The notes: a model not told the origin generated them from the letters alone. A stretch of DNA of 64,000 nucleotides from CAWDBV01 sp963800705 (GCA_963800705.1 CAWDBV010000005.1:558001-622000); one strand, 5' to 3'. Counted from the first letter of the stretch, positions 19,162-28,326 are shown. A program made the numbers and translations.

Positions 19162-21249
19162 TCAGGCCCTGACTTCCTCTTCGGAGCCGGCCTCCGAGAT
19201 CACCTTCTCGGCGAGGTGCGCCGGGATCTCGTCGTGGCGGACGAACTCCATCGTGTAGTCGCCGCGCCCGCCGGTAATTGCGCGCAGGTCGGGGGCGTAG
19301 TCGAGCACCTCGGCCATCGGCACCTCGGCCTTGACCTCGGTCGCCGAGCCCTTCGCCTCCATCCCGAGCGGATGCCCGCGGCGCGAGTTGAGGTCGCCGA
19401 TCACGTCGCCGACCGATTCCTCGGGGACGCTGATCGTGAGCTGCACGATCGGCTCGAGCAGCACCGCGCCGGCCTCTGCCATCGCCTTCTTCCAGGCCAT
19501 CGAGCCGGCGACCTTGAACGCGTTCTCCGATGAGTCGACGGCGTGATGGGAGCCGTCGACGAGCCGCACGGTGACGTCCTTGACCGGGTAGCCGGCGACC
19601 TCGCCGTGCTGCATCGCCTCGGCAATGCCCTTCTCGACCGCGGGGATGAATCCCTTCGGAATGGCGCCACCCTTGATCTTGTTTTCGAATTGGAATCCGG
19701 TCCCTGTCTCAGCCGGCTCGATCTCGATGTGGCAGTCGCCGAACTGGCCGCGGCCGCCGGTCTGCTTCTTGTAGCGGCCATGCGCCTTGGCGGGCTTTCG
19801 GATCGTCTCCTGGTAGGGCACCCGCGGCGGCTTGAGCGCGATCTCGGCGCCGTAGCGGCTCTTCATCCGGTCGACGATCACCTCGACATGAATCTGAGTC
19901 AGCCCGGCGATGATTTGCTCGCCGGTCTGCCGGTCGCGGTGGACGTCGAGCGTCGGGTCCTCCTCGGAAAGGCGGCGGATCGCGTTCGCGCTCTTCTCTT
20001 CGTCGCCCTTCGTCTTCGCCTCGAATGCAAACGCCATCACCGGCGCCGGCAGGTCGAGCCCCGGCAGCTGCACGTGCGAATCCTTGCCGGCGAGCACGTC
20101 CCCGGCCCGCGTCTCCTTCAGCTTCGCGACCGCGCCGATGTCACCGGCGCCGAGCTCGTCCGCGTTCTCGTGCTCCTTGCCCTGCGAAACGAGCAGCGGG
20201 CCGATCCTCTCCTTCGCCTTCTGCGTCGTGTTGAAGACCTGCGAGTCGGACTTGACCACCCCGGAGAGGACGCGAAAGAGGTTGAGGCGCCCGGCGTAGG
20301 GGTCGGCGAGGGTCTTGAAGACGTAGGCGACCGTCGGGCCGGACTCGTCGGGCTCGACCTCGATCTCCTCCCCATCGTCGTCAGTCGCGGCGATCGCGCC
20401 GCGCATCGCCGGCGAAGGCAGGTCCTCGACCAGCGCCTCGAGCAGCCGGCTGGTGCCGAGGTTCTTGGTCGCGATCCCGCAGGTGACCGGGAAGATCTTG
20501 CCGTCGGTGACGCCCTGCTTGAGGACGGTGACGATCTCGTCGTGGTCGATCTCCTCACCCTCGAGGTAGCGCTCCATGAGCTCGTCGGAGTTCTCGGCGA
20601 CCTCGTCCATGAGCTTCTCGCGGTACTCCTGGGCCTGCTCTTTGAGCTCCTCGGGGATCTCCTGCGCGGTCGCCGCGCCCTGGCCCTCGCCCTCGGCGAC
20701 GAACGCCTTCATGTCGATCAGGTCGACGACGCCGCTGACCTCGTGCTCGGCGCCGATCGGGATCTCGGTAGCGACGACGTGGGTCCCGAAGGCCTTCTGG
20801 AGCGACTCGAGCGTGCGAAAGAAGTCGGCGCGCTCGCGGTCGAGCATGTTGACGAACACGAGCCGCGCCAGGCCTTCGGTGTCCGCGCGCGCCCAGAGTC
20901 GCTCGGTGTTGACCTCGACCCCCATCACGGCGTTGACGACCACGACCGCGGCGTCGGCGACCCGCAGCGCGCCGATCGTGTCGGCGACGAAGCTCGGATC
21001 GCCGGGGGTGTCGATCAGGTTGATCTTGCGGTCCGAGTAGTCGAACGAGGCGATCGTCGCCCCGATCGACATCTCGCGCTTCTGCTCGTCCTCCTCGAAG
21101 TCGGAGACCGTGCTGCCGTCCTCGACCTTGCCGAGCCGCTTGATCGCTCCGGCCTCGAACAGCAGCGCCTCGTGGAGCGAGGTCTTGCCCGAGCCTCGGT
21201 GCCCGATCAGGGCGACGTTGCGGATCCGGTCGGCGGCCTTGTGAGGCAT
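19162..21249 (-). CDS. Elongation factor G-like GTPase (EF-G paralogue)
   Basis: A 695-residue translational GTPase with the five-domain EF-G layout. The P-loop GHRGSGKT is at 16-23. The switch II motif reads DTPGD (80-84) instead of DTPGH, so the catalytic histidine is replaced by Asp. The guanine-specificity motif reads NMLD (134-137) instead of NKxD. Domain IV/V features such as GGRGQFGDCHIEIEP and IGDLNSRRGHPLGME are normal. These substitutions suggest a slow-GTPase accessory factor rather than the main EF-G, resembling FusA2/EF-G2 proteins. No rpsL/rpsG/tuf genes are nearby, supporting a paralogue. Confidence 0.88.
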   Translation of the reverse strand: MPHKAADRIRNVALIGHRGSGKTSLHEALLFEAGAIKRLGKVEDGSTVSDFEEDEQKREMSIGATIASFDYSDRKINLIDTPGDPSFVADTIGALRVADAAVVVVNAVMGVEVNTERLWARADTEGLARLVFVNMLDRERADFFRTLESLQKAFGTHVVATEIPIGAEHEVSGVVDLIDMKAFVAEGEGQGAATAQEIPEELKEQAQEYREKLMDEVAENSDELMERYLEGEEIDHDEIVTVLKQGVTDGKIFPVTCGIATKNLGTSRLLEALVEDLPSPAMRGAIAATDDDGEEIEVEPDESGPTVAYVFKTLADPYAGRLNLFRVLSGVVKSDSQVFNTTQKAKERIGPLLVSQGKEHENADELGAGDIGAVAKLKETRAGDVLAGKDSHVQLPGLDLPAPVMAFAFEAKTKGDEEKSANAIRRLSEEDPTLDVHRDRQTGEQIIAGLTQIHVEVIVDRMKSRYGAEIALKPPRVPYQETIRKPAKAHGRYKKQTGGRGQFGDCHIEIEPAETGTGFQFENKIKGGAIPKGFIPAVEKGIAEAMQHGEVAGYPVKDVTVRLVDGSHHAVDSSENAFKVAGSMAWKKAMAEAGAVLLEPIVQLTISVPEESVGDVIGDLNSRRGHPLGMEAKGSATEVKAEVPMAEVLDYAPDLRAITGGRGDYTMEFVRHDEIPAHLAEKVISEAGSEEEVRA

Positions 21250-21270
21250 CGGCGCCGGACTATATACGCG

Positions 21271-22050
21271 CTATGCAGGCTGCTTGGAGAGCCGCGAGCG
21301 CAGGCGCAGCACGGCCTTCGAGTGCATCTGCGAGACCCGCGATTCGGTGACGCCGAGCACCTGCCCGATCTCGCGCAGGGTGAGGCTCTCGAAGTAGTAG
21401 AGCGCGACGACGAGGGTCTCTCGCTCGGGGAGCGTCTGGATCGCTTCGACGAGCTGCTCGCGGATGTCGGCGCTGTCGAGCGAGGCCTGCGGATCGGGGG
21501 CGTCCGGGTCCCGGATCGTGTCGAGCAGAGAAACGCTGTCGCCCGAAGAGTCGGGGACCATCCAGAGCTCGTCGAGGGCGAGGATCGAGGAGTTGGAGAT
21601 CCGTGTCAACGAGTCCTCGAGCTCCTCCATTTCAATGCCGAGTTTCTCGGCCAGCTCCTCGTCGGACGGCACCCGGCCGAGCTGCCCCTCGAGGTTCGAG
21701 TTCGCGACCTCGATCTCCTTGGCCCGCGAACGAACCGACCGCGGCACCCAGTCCATCGAGCGCAGCTCGTCGATGATCGCGCCGCGGATGCGGGGCATGG
21801 CGAAGGTTTCGAAGCGCACCTCGCGCGAGGCGTCGTAGCGGTCCATCGCCTCGAGCAGTCCGACCATCCCGTAGGAGATCAGGTCGGCGTCCTCCACGTG
21901 CGAAGGCAGCCCGGCGCCGGTGCGGCCGGCGACGTATTTGACGAGCGGCGAGTAGGCGACCACGAGGCGCTCCCTTGCCGACTTGTCGCCATCTTCCTTG
22001 TAGCGCTTCCAGAGCTCGCGGAGCTCGATGGATTTGACCGTGGTTTCCAT
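21271..22050 (-). CDS. whiG: RNA polymerase sigma factor, WhiG/FliA family
   Basis: A 259-residue sigma-70 group 3 factor. Region 2 is visible as RERLVVAYSPLVKYVAGRTGAGLPSHVEDADLIS and YGMVGLLEAMDRYD, then FETFAMPRIRGAIIDELRSMDWVPRSVR. Region 4 at the C-terminus (LPERETLVVALYYFESLTLREIGQVLGVTESRVSQ) carries the helix-turn-helix for the -35 element. The start ATG is 22050, 19 bases after xerC/D. In Streptomyces this position holds whiG, which controls sporulation. No flagellar genes are present, so the FliA role is unlikely here; the regulon cannot be read. Confidence 0.88.
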   Translation of the reverse strand: METTVKSIELRELWKRYKEDGDKSARERLVVAYSPLVKYVAGRTGAGLPSHVEDADLISYGMVGLLEAMDRYDASREVRFETFAMPRIRGAIIDELRSMDWVPRSVRSRAKEIEVANSNLEGQLGRVPSDEELAEKLGIEMEELEDSLTRISNSSILALDELWMVPDSSGDSVSLLDTIRDPDAPDPQASLDSADIREQLVEAIQTLPERETLVVALYYFESLTLREIGQVLGVTESRVSQMHSKAVLRLRSRLSKQPA

Positions 22051-22069
22051 GCCTTTCCCTGGGCTGGTT

Positions 22070-22957
22070 CTAGGCCCTCGGGTGACTGCGAGCGTACTGC
22101 GAGCGCAGCCACGACGGCTCGACACGTGTGTAGATCTGGGTCGTCGCCACGCTCGAATGCCCGAGCAGCTCCTGGATGGTGCGCAGGTCTGCGCCTCCCT
22201 CGAGCAGGTGGGTGGCGAAGCTGTGCCGGAGCGCGTGCGGCGAGACGCCGCCGGCAATCGCTGCCTCCTTGACCCAGCGCTGCAGCCTGCGGCGGACGTC
22301 GGAGGGAGAAAGGCGGCGGCCGCTTTTGGAGAGGAACAAGGCCGGCTCGGCGTGGTTCGAGACCAGCGTGTGGCGGGCGCGCTCGAGGTAGCGCCCGACC
22401 GCGCGCTGCGCCGGCTCGCCGACCGGGACGATCCGCGTCTTCGAGCCCTTGCCCTCGATCCGCAGCTGCTCGGAGTCGAAATCGAGCGCCCCGAGGTCGA
22501 GGTTGACGATCTCCTCGGCGCGCAGGCCGCACGCATAGGCGAGCTCGAGCATGGCGCGGTCGCGGACCTCGAGCGGGGTGAGGGCCGGGATCCGCTCGAG
22601 CAGCTTCGTGATCTCGTCGCGGTCGAGGACGCGCGGAAGCTTGGACTCGCGCTTCGGGGAACTGAGCAGGTCGGCGGGGTTCTGCGGAACGGCGCCCGAG
22701 CGCCGCAGCGAGTCGTAGAGGCCGCGGATCGCGGCAAGCTTGCGGGCCACGGTCGCCTTCGAAGCGCCGACCTCGGAGAGGTGGGCCGCGTAGCCGCGCA
22801 GGTCGCGATAGGCGACCGATTCGGGGGTGAGCTCGCGCGCTTGCGCCCACTCGGAGAGCTGCGCGAGATCGCTGGCGTAGGCGCGACGCGTGTTGGCCGC
22901 CGCGCTGCGGCCGCTCAGCTCGCGGTCATAGGCGTCGAGCGCCTCACTCCATTCCAC
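22070..22957 (-). CDS. Tyrosine recombinase XerC/XerD
   Basis: A 295-residue tyrosine recombinase that resolves chromosome dimers at dif. The N-terminal SAM-like core-binding domain spans 1-90. Catalytic residues appear as Arg in CGLRAEEI, Lys in GKGSKTR, His-x-x-Arg in SPHALRHSFATHLLEGG, His in LLGHSSVATTQ and the nucleophile Tyr in IYTRVE. Housekeeping context (next to whiG, as in other actinobacteria) argues against an integron or phage integrase. XerC and XerD cannot be separated by sequence alone. Confidence 0.92.
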   Translation of the reverse strand: MEWSEALDAYDRELSGRSAAANTRRAYASDLAQLSEWAQARELTPESVAYRDLRGYAAHLSEVGASKATVARKLAAIRGLYDSLRRSGAVPQNPADLLSSPKRESKLPRVLDRDEITKLLERIPALTPLEVRDRAMLELAYACGLRAEEIVNLDLGALDFDSEQLRIEGKGSKTRIVPVGEPAQRAVGRYLERARHTLVSNHAEPALFLSKSGRRLSPSDVRRRLQRWVKEAAIAGGVSPHALRHSFATHLLEGGADLRTIQELLGHSSVATTQIYTRVEPSWLRSQYARSHPRA

Positions 22958-23008
22958 CCCGATAGCTTCGCCGCTCGCGGGCCGCCGCCTGCGAGCCGCC
23001 GTTCACGG

Positions 23009-24046
23009 CTAGCCGACGTAGATGGGTGTGCCGTGCGGGACCTGGTCGTAGAGCTCGATCACGTCCGGAACCGCCATTCGCACGCAGCCGTGCGATGCGG
23101 CGCTGCCGAGCGAGCCGATGTCGTCGGTGCCGTGAATCCCGGCCCCGTCCGCGATCCCGATCCAGCGCGCCTTGAGCGGGTTCCCCGGGCCGGGCGGGAT
23201 CGACTGCCCGGCGAGGTCCCCCGTCCATTCCGAGGTCGGGACGTTCCAGGTCGGGTTGACCTGCTTGTCGCTGACCTCATAGACCCCCGTCGGGGTGTCG
23301 TAGCCGATACCGCCGACCGCGATCGGGTAGGTCTTCTTCTTTTCGAGGTTCTTCCACAGCGTCAGCTTGAAGTTGGAGCGGTCGACGGTCACATAGGTCG
23401 GGTAGGCAGTCGCGAGCTCCTCGGTCGTGACCTCGGGCTCGGTGACCTCCCCGTCCGCGGTCACCTCGCGCGGGCCGGCCCCGTCCTGGAGCGCTTGCTG
23501 GACGTCCTCGCGGAGCTTCTCTTCGTGGACCTCGAATCCGTTTTGCTCCTTGGTCGGCGTGATCGACGAACCGCTCGGCTCGATGCTCGCGTCGACCGCC
23601 TCGCGGTCGATCGAGCCGACGATCCGCTCGATCTCCTCATCTAGCGCCTTGTCGGAGTAGCTGATCCGCGGCTGGAGGTTGGCCGAGACCTCGCCGTCGG
23701 TGGCGTATCGGATCAGGCGGGTCGGCAGCCCGCCCTGGCGGCTCTCGGCGACCGCCTCGTCGAGCATCCCCTTCAGGTCTGCGTCCATTTCGAGCTGGTC
23801 GGGGGTGAGCGTGTAGAGCTCGTCCTCGTACATCACCTTCACCGGGCGCATCAGCGGCTCGACGACGCTGTCGCGGAGCAGCTTCTTGGCCTCCTTGGTG
23901 TCGTGGCCGCCTACCTCGACGCCGGCGATCATCACGCCGGGGGCGATCTGGTCGCGTTTCGCCTCGTCGTAGGCGAACGCGGCTCCGACGCTCGCCATCA
24001 CGAACACGGCGAGCGTTACGAGGGTGATCTTTGCGGCGCGGCTCAT
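23009..24046 (-). CDS. L,D-transpeptidase with peptidoglycan-binding-like domains
   Basis: A 345-residue exported transpeptidase forming 3-3 peptidoglycan cross-links or anchoring proteins to meso-diaminopimelate. An N-terminal hydrophobic segment (about 6-25) precedes a PG_binding_4-like region (about 40-210) with the VMIAGVEVGG pattern. The YkuD domain is C-terminal, with IHGTDD and the catalytic SHGCVR, Cys321 and His319. Length is normal for this architecture. It lies upstream of xerC/D on the same strand. A second, shorter enzyme is at 43920. The ATG at 24046 faces the plus-strand MTHFS-like gene, with an AT-richer 150-base divergent promoter region between. Confidence 0.9.
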   Translation of the reverse strand: MSRAAKITLVTLAVFVMASVGAAFAYDEAKRDQIAPGVMIAGVEVGGHDTKEAKKLLRDSVVEPLMRPVKVMYEDELYTLTPDQLEMDADLKGMLDEAVAESRQGGLPTRLIRYATDGEVSANLQPRISYSDKALDEEIERIVGSIDREAVDASIEPSGSSITPTKEQNGFEVHEEKLREDVQQALQDGAGPREVTADGEVTEPEVTTEELATAYPTYVTVDRSNFKLTLWKNLEKKKTYPIAVGGIGYDTPTGVYEVSDKQVNPTWNVPTSEWTGDLAGQSIPPGPGNPLKARWIGIADGAGIHGTDDIGSLGSAASHGCVRMAVPDVIELYDQVPHGTPIYVG

Positions 24047-24199
24047 TTTTGTGCTGTTTCAGTCCCTACCTATTGGACGTTGTAAACAGTCTACGAAGCG
24101 TCCCGCGTGTTCCCTCCAGGGCCGGACGTCCTCGCAAGCCCGTTTGCGGCTTGAATTCAAGCATTCACGGCGGATCGCGGCCAACCTAGTATTGGTGAG

Positions 24200-24946
24200 A
24201 TGTCGCCGCCGGATCCTGCCTCGAGCAACCGCATGCGCACCAAGGACCAGATCCGCCGCGAGGTCTGGCGGGCAATGGATCGCGAGGGCGTCGCCCGCTT
24301 CCCGGGTGCAGAGGGGCGGATCCCGAACTTCGCCGGCGCCAAGCTGGCCGCCGAGAAGCTCACCGCACACCGGCTCTGGAAGCGCGCGCGGACGGTGAAG
24401 GTGAACCCGGACTCGCCGCAGACCCACGTCCGGCGCACCGCGCTCGAGGAGGGCAAGACACTGATCATGGCGGTGCCGCGGCTCCGCGACACCCACCCCT
24501 TCCGGCTGCTCGACCCGCGCAAGCTCTCGGCCAAGGAGATGCGCGAAGCGGCGACGATCAAGGGCGCGATGCGCCACGGGCTCGTCGTTGCCGAGGAGGA
24601 GCTGCCCGAGATCGATTTCGTGCTCTGCGGCTCGGTCGCCGTCAACCTGAGCGGTGCGAGGATCGGCAAGGGCGGCGGCTTCTCCGACCTCGAGTACGGG
24701 CTCCTGATCGAGGCGGGCAAGATCGACGACCACACGACGGTCGCCACCACCGTGCACCCGATCCAGATCCTCCGCGAGCACCTGCCGGTGATCAATCACG
24801 ATCTCCCGGTCGACCTGATCGCCACCCCGCGCGCCGCGATCGAGGTCGAGCGACAGTACGAGCGCCCACGCGGCATCCTCTGGGACCACTTGCAACCGCC
24901 GCAGATCCGCGAAATACCGATCCTCGAGCGCATGGGGTACGCCTGA
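24200..24946 (+). CDS. 5-formyltetrahydrofolate cyclo-ligase family protein
   Basis: A 248-residue protein of the MTHFS/5-FTHF cyclo-ligase-like family, in the larger subgroup found in archaea and actinobacteria. The RTKDQIRREVWRAMDREGVARFP start, GKTLIMAVPRLRD, and the glycine-rich RIGKGGGFSDLEYGLL are family signatures. The last corresponds to the nucleotide/folate site GxGxGYYD of classic enzymes, but with FSDLE instead, so true cyclo-ligase activity is uncertain. It overlaps the alpha/beta hydrolase by one base (TGATG), indicating an operon. Confidence 0.8.
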   Translation: MSPPDPASSNRMRTKDQIRREVWRAMDREGVARFPGAEGRIPNFAGAKLAAEKLTAHRLWKRARTVKVNPDSPQTHVRRTALEEGKTLIMAVPRLRDTHPFRLLDPRKLSAKEMREAATIKGAMRHGLVVAEEELPEIDFVLCGSVAVNLSGARIGKGGGFSDLEYGLLIEAGKIDDHTTVATTVHPIQILREHLPVINHDLPVDLIATPRAAIEVERQYERPRGILWDHLQPPQIREIPILERMGYA

Positions 24947-25925
24947 TGGCGGTCGCCGAACGCGCCTCGGACCTTCAGCGCGAGCTTCGCGGCACCGTCG
25001 GCTACCTCAACCCACTCGTTGCGCCACCGCCCGCGACACCGGCCGACGGCCCCGACCCATACGGCAACCCCGATCCCGAGTGGCTGAAGATCGACTGGAG
25101 TGAGCGCCTGCGCATGACCGACGTCGTCGGCGCGGAGACCAACTACGTCGAGCTCGGCGAAGGGCCGCCGATTCTGCTCGTCCACGGGCTCGGCGGCTCG
25201 TGGCAGAACTGGCTCGAGAACATCCCCCACCTCGCCCAGCGCCACCGGGTGATCGCGCTCGACCTACCCGGGTTCGGCTCCAGCCCGATGCCGCCGTGGG
25301 AGATCTCGATTGCCAGCTACGGGCGTTTCCTGCGCGACTTCTGCGAGAAGCTCGGCCTCGATCCTTGTCCGTTGATCGGCAGCTCGATGGGCGGGTTCAT
25401 CGGCACCGAGCTGGCGATCAACGAGCCCGACCGGGTCGAGCGCCTGGTGCTCGTCTCGGCGGCCGGGATCACCTGGGCGCGGGCGCGAAGCGAGCCCGCG
25501 AAGGTGGTCGGACGGGTGGGGCGCGCGGCGGCGCCGCTCGCCTTCCGCTACCGGATGGAGGGCCTGCGGCGCTCGCGGCTTCGTCATCTCGCCTACCGCG
25601 GCATGGTCGACGATCCGCGCTCGCTGCGGCAAGAGTTGCTCTGGGAGATCACCGCGCCGGCACTGCGCTCACCGGGCTTCTACGACGCGATCACGACTTT
25701 GTTCGGGTACGACATCCGCGACCGGCTGACCGAGATCGAGGTCCCGACGCTGATCGTCTGGGGGCGCAACGACCGCGTCGTCCCCTCCCCGCCGGACCGT
25801 CCTACCAGCGGCGGATCGGCGACAACGCCGAGCTCGTCGTCTTCGACCGCTGCGGCCACCTGCCGATGGTCGAGCGCCCGGTGCGCTTCAACCGCTTGAT
25901 CGACGAGTTCCTGGCCGGCGACTAG
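24946..25925 (+). CDS. Alpha/beta hydrolase (frameshifted near 3' end)
   Basis: An alpha/beta-hydrolase of about 326 residues after repair, cytoplasmic by sequence. The oxyanion motif VHGLGGSWQNW (79-89), nucleophile Ser147 in LIGSSMGGF, Asp in WGRNDRVVP and the catalytic His in CGHLPMVERP are all present. One base appears to be missing near 25790, so the His motif and ending RFNRLIDEFLAGD lie in another frame. Substrate is unknown; fold resembles haloperoxidase/epoxide-hydrolase-like lipases. Its 3' end overlaps convergent ilvD by four bases. Confidence 0.82.
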
Positions 25926-27592
25926 CCCGTAACGGCGCCCTCGGAGGCCGAGGACACCGTGGCCGCGTACTTCGCCATCACGCCGCTCGTGAAGAGGGGA
26001 TCGGGCGGCTCGTACTCGGCGACCCGCTTCGCGATCTCCTCGTCGGAGAGCTTCACCTCGAGCTTGCGCTCGGCGATGTCGATCGTCACCTCGTCGCCGT
26101 CGCGCAGCGCGGCGATCGGGCCGCCCTTGACCGCCTCCGGTGCGACGTGGCCGACCATCAGCCCTCGCGTTGCGCCCGAGAAGCGCCCGTCGGTGAGCAG
26201 GCCCACCTTGTCGCCGAGCCCTTCCCCGACCAGCGCCGCCGTGGTCTGCAGCATCTCGCGCATCCCCGGGCCACCCGCTGGGCCCTCGTTGCGGATCACG
26301 ACCACGTCGCCGGCCTCGATCTTGCCCGCCTTGACGGCCGCGAACGCCTCTTCCTCAGACTCGAACACCCGCGCGGGGCCGGAGTGCTCCATGCGCTCGT
26401 AGCCGGCGACCTTGACCACGCAGCCCTCGGGGGCGAGGTTGCCGCGCAGGATCACGAGGCCTCCGGTTTCCTTGAGCGGGTCGTCGAGCGGGCGCACCAC
26501 CTCCTGGCCGGGGGTCTCGGTGGTTGCGTCGGCCTCCTCGCCGATCGTGCGACCCGTGACCGTGAGCGCCTCGCGGTGCAAGAGCCCGGCCTCGTCGAGG
26601 CGCTTGGCGAACACGCCGATGCCGCCGGCGTCGTTCAGGTCGCGGGCCACGAACTTGCCGCCGGGCTTCAGGTCGCCGAGCAGCGGCGTGCGCTCGGAGA
26701 TCCGGTCGAAATCCTCGAGGTCGAGCTCGATGCCGGCCTCGCGCGCGACCGCGAGCAGGTGCAGGACGCCGTTCGTCGAGCCGCCCGACATCGCCACGGT
26801 CGCAATTGCGTTCTCGATCGAGTCGCGGGTGATGATCTGGCTCGGCTTCAGGTCGTGCTCGAGCACGTTCATGACCAGCTCGCCGACCTTGCGCGAAACG
26901 TCCTGGCGCTCGTCGGCGACCGCGGGCACCATCCCCGAGCCCATCGGGGCGATTCCCATCACCTCGAACGCGCTCGCCATCGTGTTGGCGGTGAACTGGC
27001 CGCCGCAGGCTCCGGGCCCGGGACTGACCACGTCCTCGAGCGAGCGCAGCTCTTCCTCGGTCATGTCGCCGGCCTCGTAGGCGCCGATCGCCTCGAAGAT
27101 GTCCTGGATCGTCACGTCCTTGTCTTTCCAGCGGCCGGGCAGGATCGAGCCGCCGTAGAGCAGCACCGCCGGGATGTCGAGCCGCTGCAGCGCCATCACC
27201 GAGCCGGGGATCGTCTTGTCGCAGGCGCAGATCGCGACCAGCGCGTCGAACTGGTACCCGCGCGCAGTGAGCTCGATCGAGTCGGCGATGACTTCTCGAC
27301 TGACCAGCGACGCTTTCATGCCTTGCGTGCCCATCGTGACGCCGTCGGAGATCGCGACCGTGTTGAACTCCATCGGCGTGCCGCCGGCCTCGCGGACGCC
27401 CTCCTTCACCTTGGCCGCGACCTCGCGGAGGTGGAAGTTGCACGGCATCGCCTCGATCCACGTGTTGGCGACTCCGATCGTCGGCTTGGAGAGGTCGGCG
27501 TCGTCGAAGCCGATCCCCTTCATGTAGGCGCGCGAGAAAGCCCGCTCCGGACCGTCGAAGACCACCGAGCTGCGCGGCCGCGGGGCGCTCAC
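25922..27592 (-). CDS. ilvD: Dihydroxy-acid dehydratase
   Basis: The Fe-S dehydratase of branched-chain amino acid synthesis, 556 residues, dehydrating dihydroxy-isovalerate and -methylvalerate. Cysteines for the cluster are Cys51 in AMPCNFHL, Cys124 in CACDKTIPG and Cys196 in PGPGACGGQFTANTMA. The C-terminal FSGATRGLMVGHVAPEA is also typical. Start is GTG 27592, overlapping the upstream 154-residue gene by four bases. No other ilv genes are in the window. Confidence 0.96.
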   Translation of the reverse strand: MSAPRPRSSVVFDGPERAFSRAYMKGIGFDDADLSKPTIGVANTWIEAMPCNFHLREVAAKVKEGVREAGGTPMEFNTVAISDGVTMGTQGMKASLVSREVIADSIELTARGYQFDALVAICACDKTIPGSVMALQRLDIPAVLLYGGSILPGRWKDKDVTIQDIFEAIGAYEAGDMTEEELRSLEDVVSPGPGACGGQFTANTMASAFEVMGIAPMGSGMVPAVADERQDVSRKVGELVMNVLEHDLKPSQIITRDSIENAIATVAMSGGSTNGVLHLLAVAREAGIELDLEDFDRISERTPLLGDLKPGGKFVARDLNDAGGIGVFAKRLDEAGLLHREALTVTGRTIGEEADATTETPGQEVVRPLDDPLKETGGLVILRGNLAPEGCVVKVAGYERMEHSGPARVFESEEEAFAAVKAGKIEAGDVVVIRNEGPAGGPGMREMLQTTAALVGEGLGDKVGLLTDGRFSGATRGLMVGHVAPEAVKGGPIAALRDGDEVTIDIAERKLEVKLSDEEIAKRVAEYEPPDPLFTSGVMAKYAATVSSASEGAVTG

Positions 27593-28053
27593 GCCGTCCT
27601 CTCCGCTCGGTCAGCCCAGGCCCGCAGCGCCTCGAGGTCGCGGCGCACCTGGCCTGGGTCGAGCTGGCGCCCGAGCGGGTCGAGGTTCGACTCGCCGATT
27701 ACGAGCTTCTCGTCGGCCTGCAAGGCCATCCATTTCGCGAGCACGTCGTCGGCGTCGGGAAGCCGCGGCGAGGGTTCGCTGGAGTCCGGGAAGCGAACGC
27801 AGAACTCGCTCAGCGGCTCGCCGCTGCGTGCGTCGAAGGCGACGAGCGGGCGGTGCGGGTAGATCAAATATCCATACGCCGCCTCCTCCGCTTCGCGTCC
27901 GGGGGCGGCTTGGTCCTGGGTAGGGATGACCGCCAGAAAGCCGAGCTCGCGGTACATGGCGAAGGTGTCGGGGCCGACGACCGAGGCGAGCAGCTGCTCG
28001 GCACGGCGGTCGGCGCGCCGAGCGCCCTCAGCGATACGGGCTCCGTAGGACAT
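27589..28053 (-). CDS. Hypothetical protein upstream of ilvD
   Basis: A 154-residue soluble protein with no recognised domain. It begins MSYGARIAEGARRADRRAEQLL, has a beta-rich middle (FLAVIPTQDQAAPG, YGYLIYPHRPLVAF) and an acidic alpha-helical C-terminus rich in Leu, Arg and Trp. It overlaps ilvD by four bases, so the two are likely co-expressed. A palindrome of the TTCG-loop repeat family (27878-27909) lies within its coding sequence and encodes part of QAAPGREAEEAAYG. Its codon use looks like that of its neighbours. Confidence 0.65.
   Translation of the reverse strand: MSYGARIAEGARRADRRAEQLLASVVGPDTFAMYRELGFLAVIPTQDQAAPGREAEEAAYGYLIYPHRPLVAFDARSGEPLSEFCVRFPDSSEPSPRLPDADDVLAKWMALQADEKLVIGESNLDPLGRQLDPGQVRRDLEALRAWADRAERTA
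27878..27909. repeat. TTCG-loop palindrome copy 4 (intragenic)
   Basis: GCCGCC and GGCGGC bracket the core CTCCGCTTCGCGTCCG. This 16-base core is identical to the copy in plsX near 52070. It resembles the three intergenic copies at 56071, 56736 and 61564. It lies in frame inside the 154-residue gene. Confidence 0.55.
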
Positions 28054-28057
28054 CGCC

Positions 28058-28303
28058 CTAGCCCCCCGCCGCGGGAGGGAAGAAGATCACTTGCTCCGCG
28101 TCTCGGGGGACCTCCGAGAATTCCCTGACCATCGTCGCCTCGCGGCTGCCGTCGCGGGTCTCGTGCGGGACCACCGCCCACATGCCGAGCTCGAGCTGGC
28201 GGCGGAACTCCTCGACGAGGCGCTCTTCGTCCTCGCTCAGCTCGGGGTCGCCCTCGGCGAGCAACAGGTCGCCCTGTCCGGGTGTCATCCGCACCAGCTT
28301 CAC
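28058..28303 (-). CDS. Small acidic hypothetical protein
   Basis: An 81-residue protein starting at GTG 28303 (an ATG at 28288 is possible). It has a helical acidic middle (GDPELSEDEERLVEEFRRQLELG) followed by MWAVVPHETRDGSREATMVREF and a C-terminal QVIFFPPAAGG. No family was recognised. It lies 23 bases after thiD and 4 bases before the 154-residue gene, all in one direction toward ilvD. Coding is supported by its close packing and clear amino acid pattern, not by homology. Confidence 0.6.
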   Translation of the reverse strand: MKLVRMTPGQGDLLLAEGDPELSEDEERLVEEFRRQLELGMWAVVPHETRDGSREATMVREFSEVPRDAEQVIFFPPAAGG

Positions 28304-28326
28304 ACGACGATTATTACCGAGCGGCG

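Noticed and set aside
19543..22272. 909-codon open frame opposite the EF-G-like gene, whiG and xerC/D
   Set aside because: It spans the antisense of three genes with clear motifs; no domain or plausible composition was seen.
22070..22957. Tyrosine recombinase as a phage or island integrase
   Set aside because: It is next to whiG in a housekeeping context, with no attachment site, phage gene or direct repeat. XerC/D is the simpler reading.
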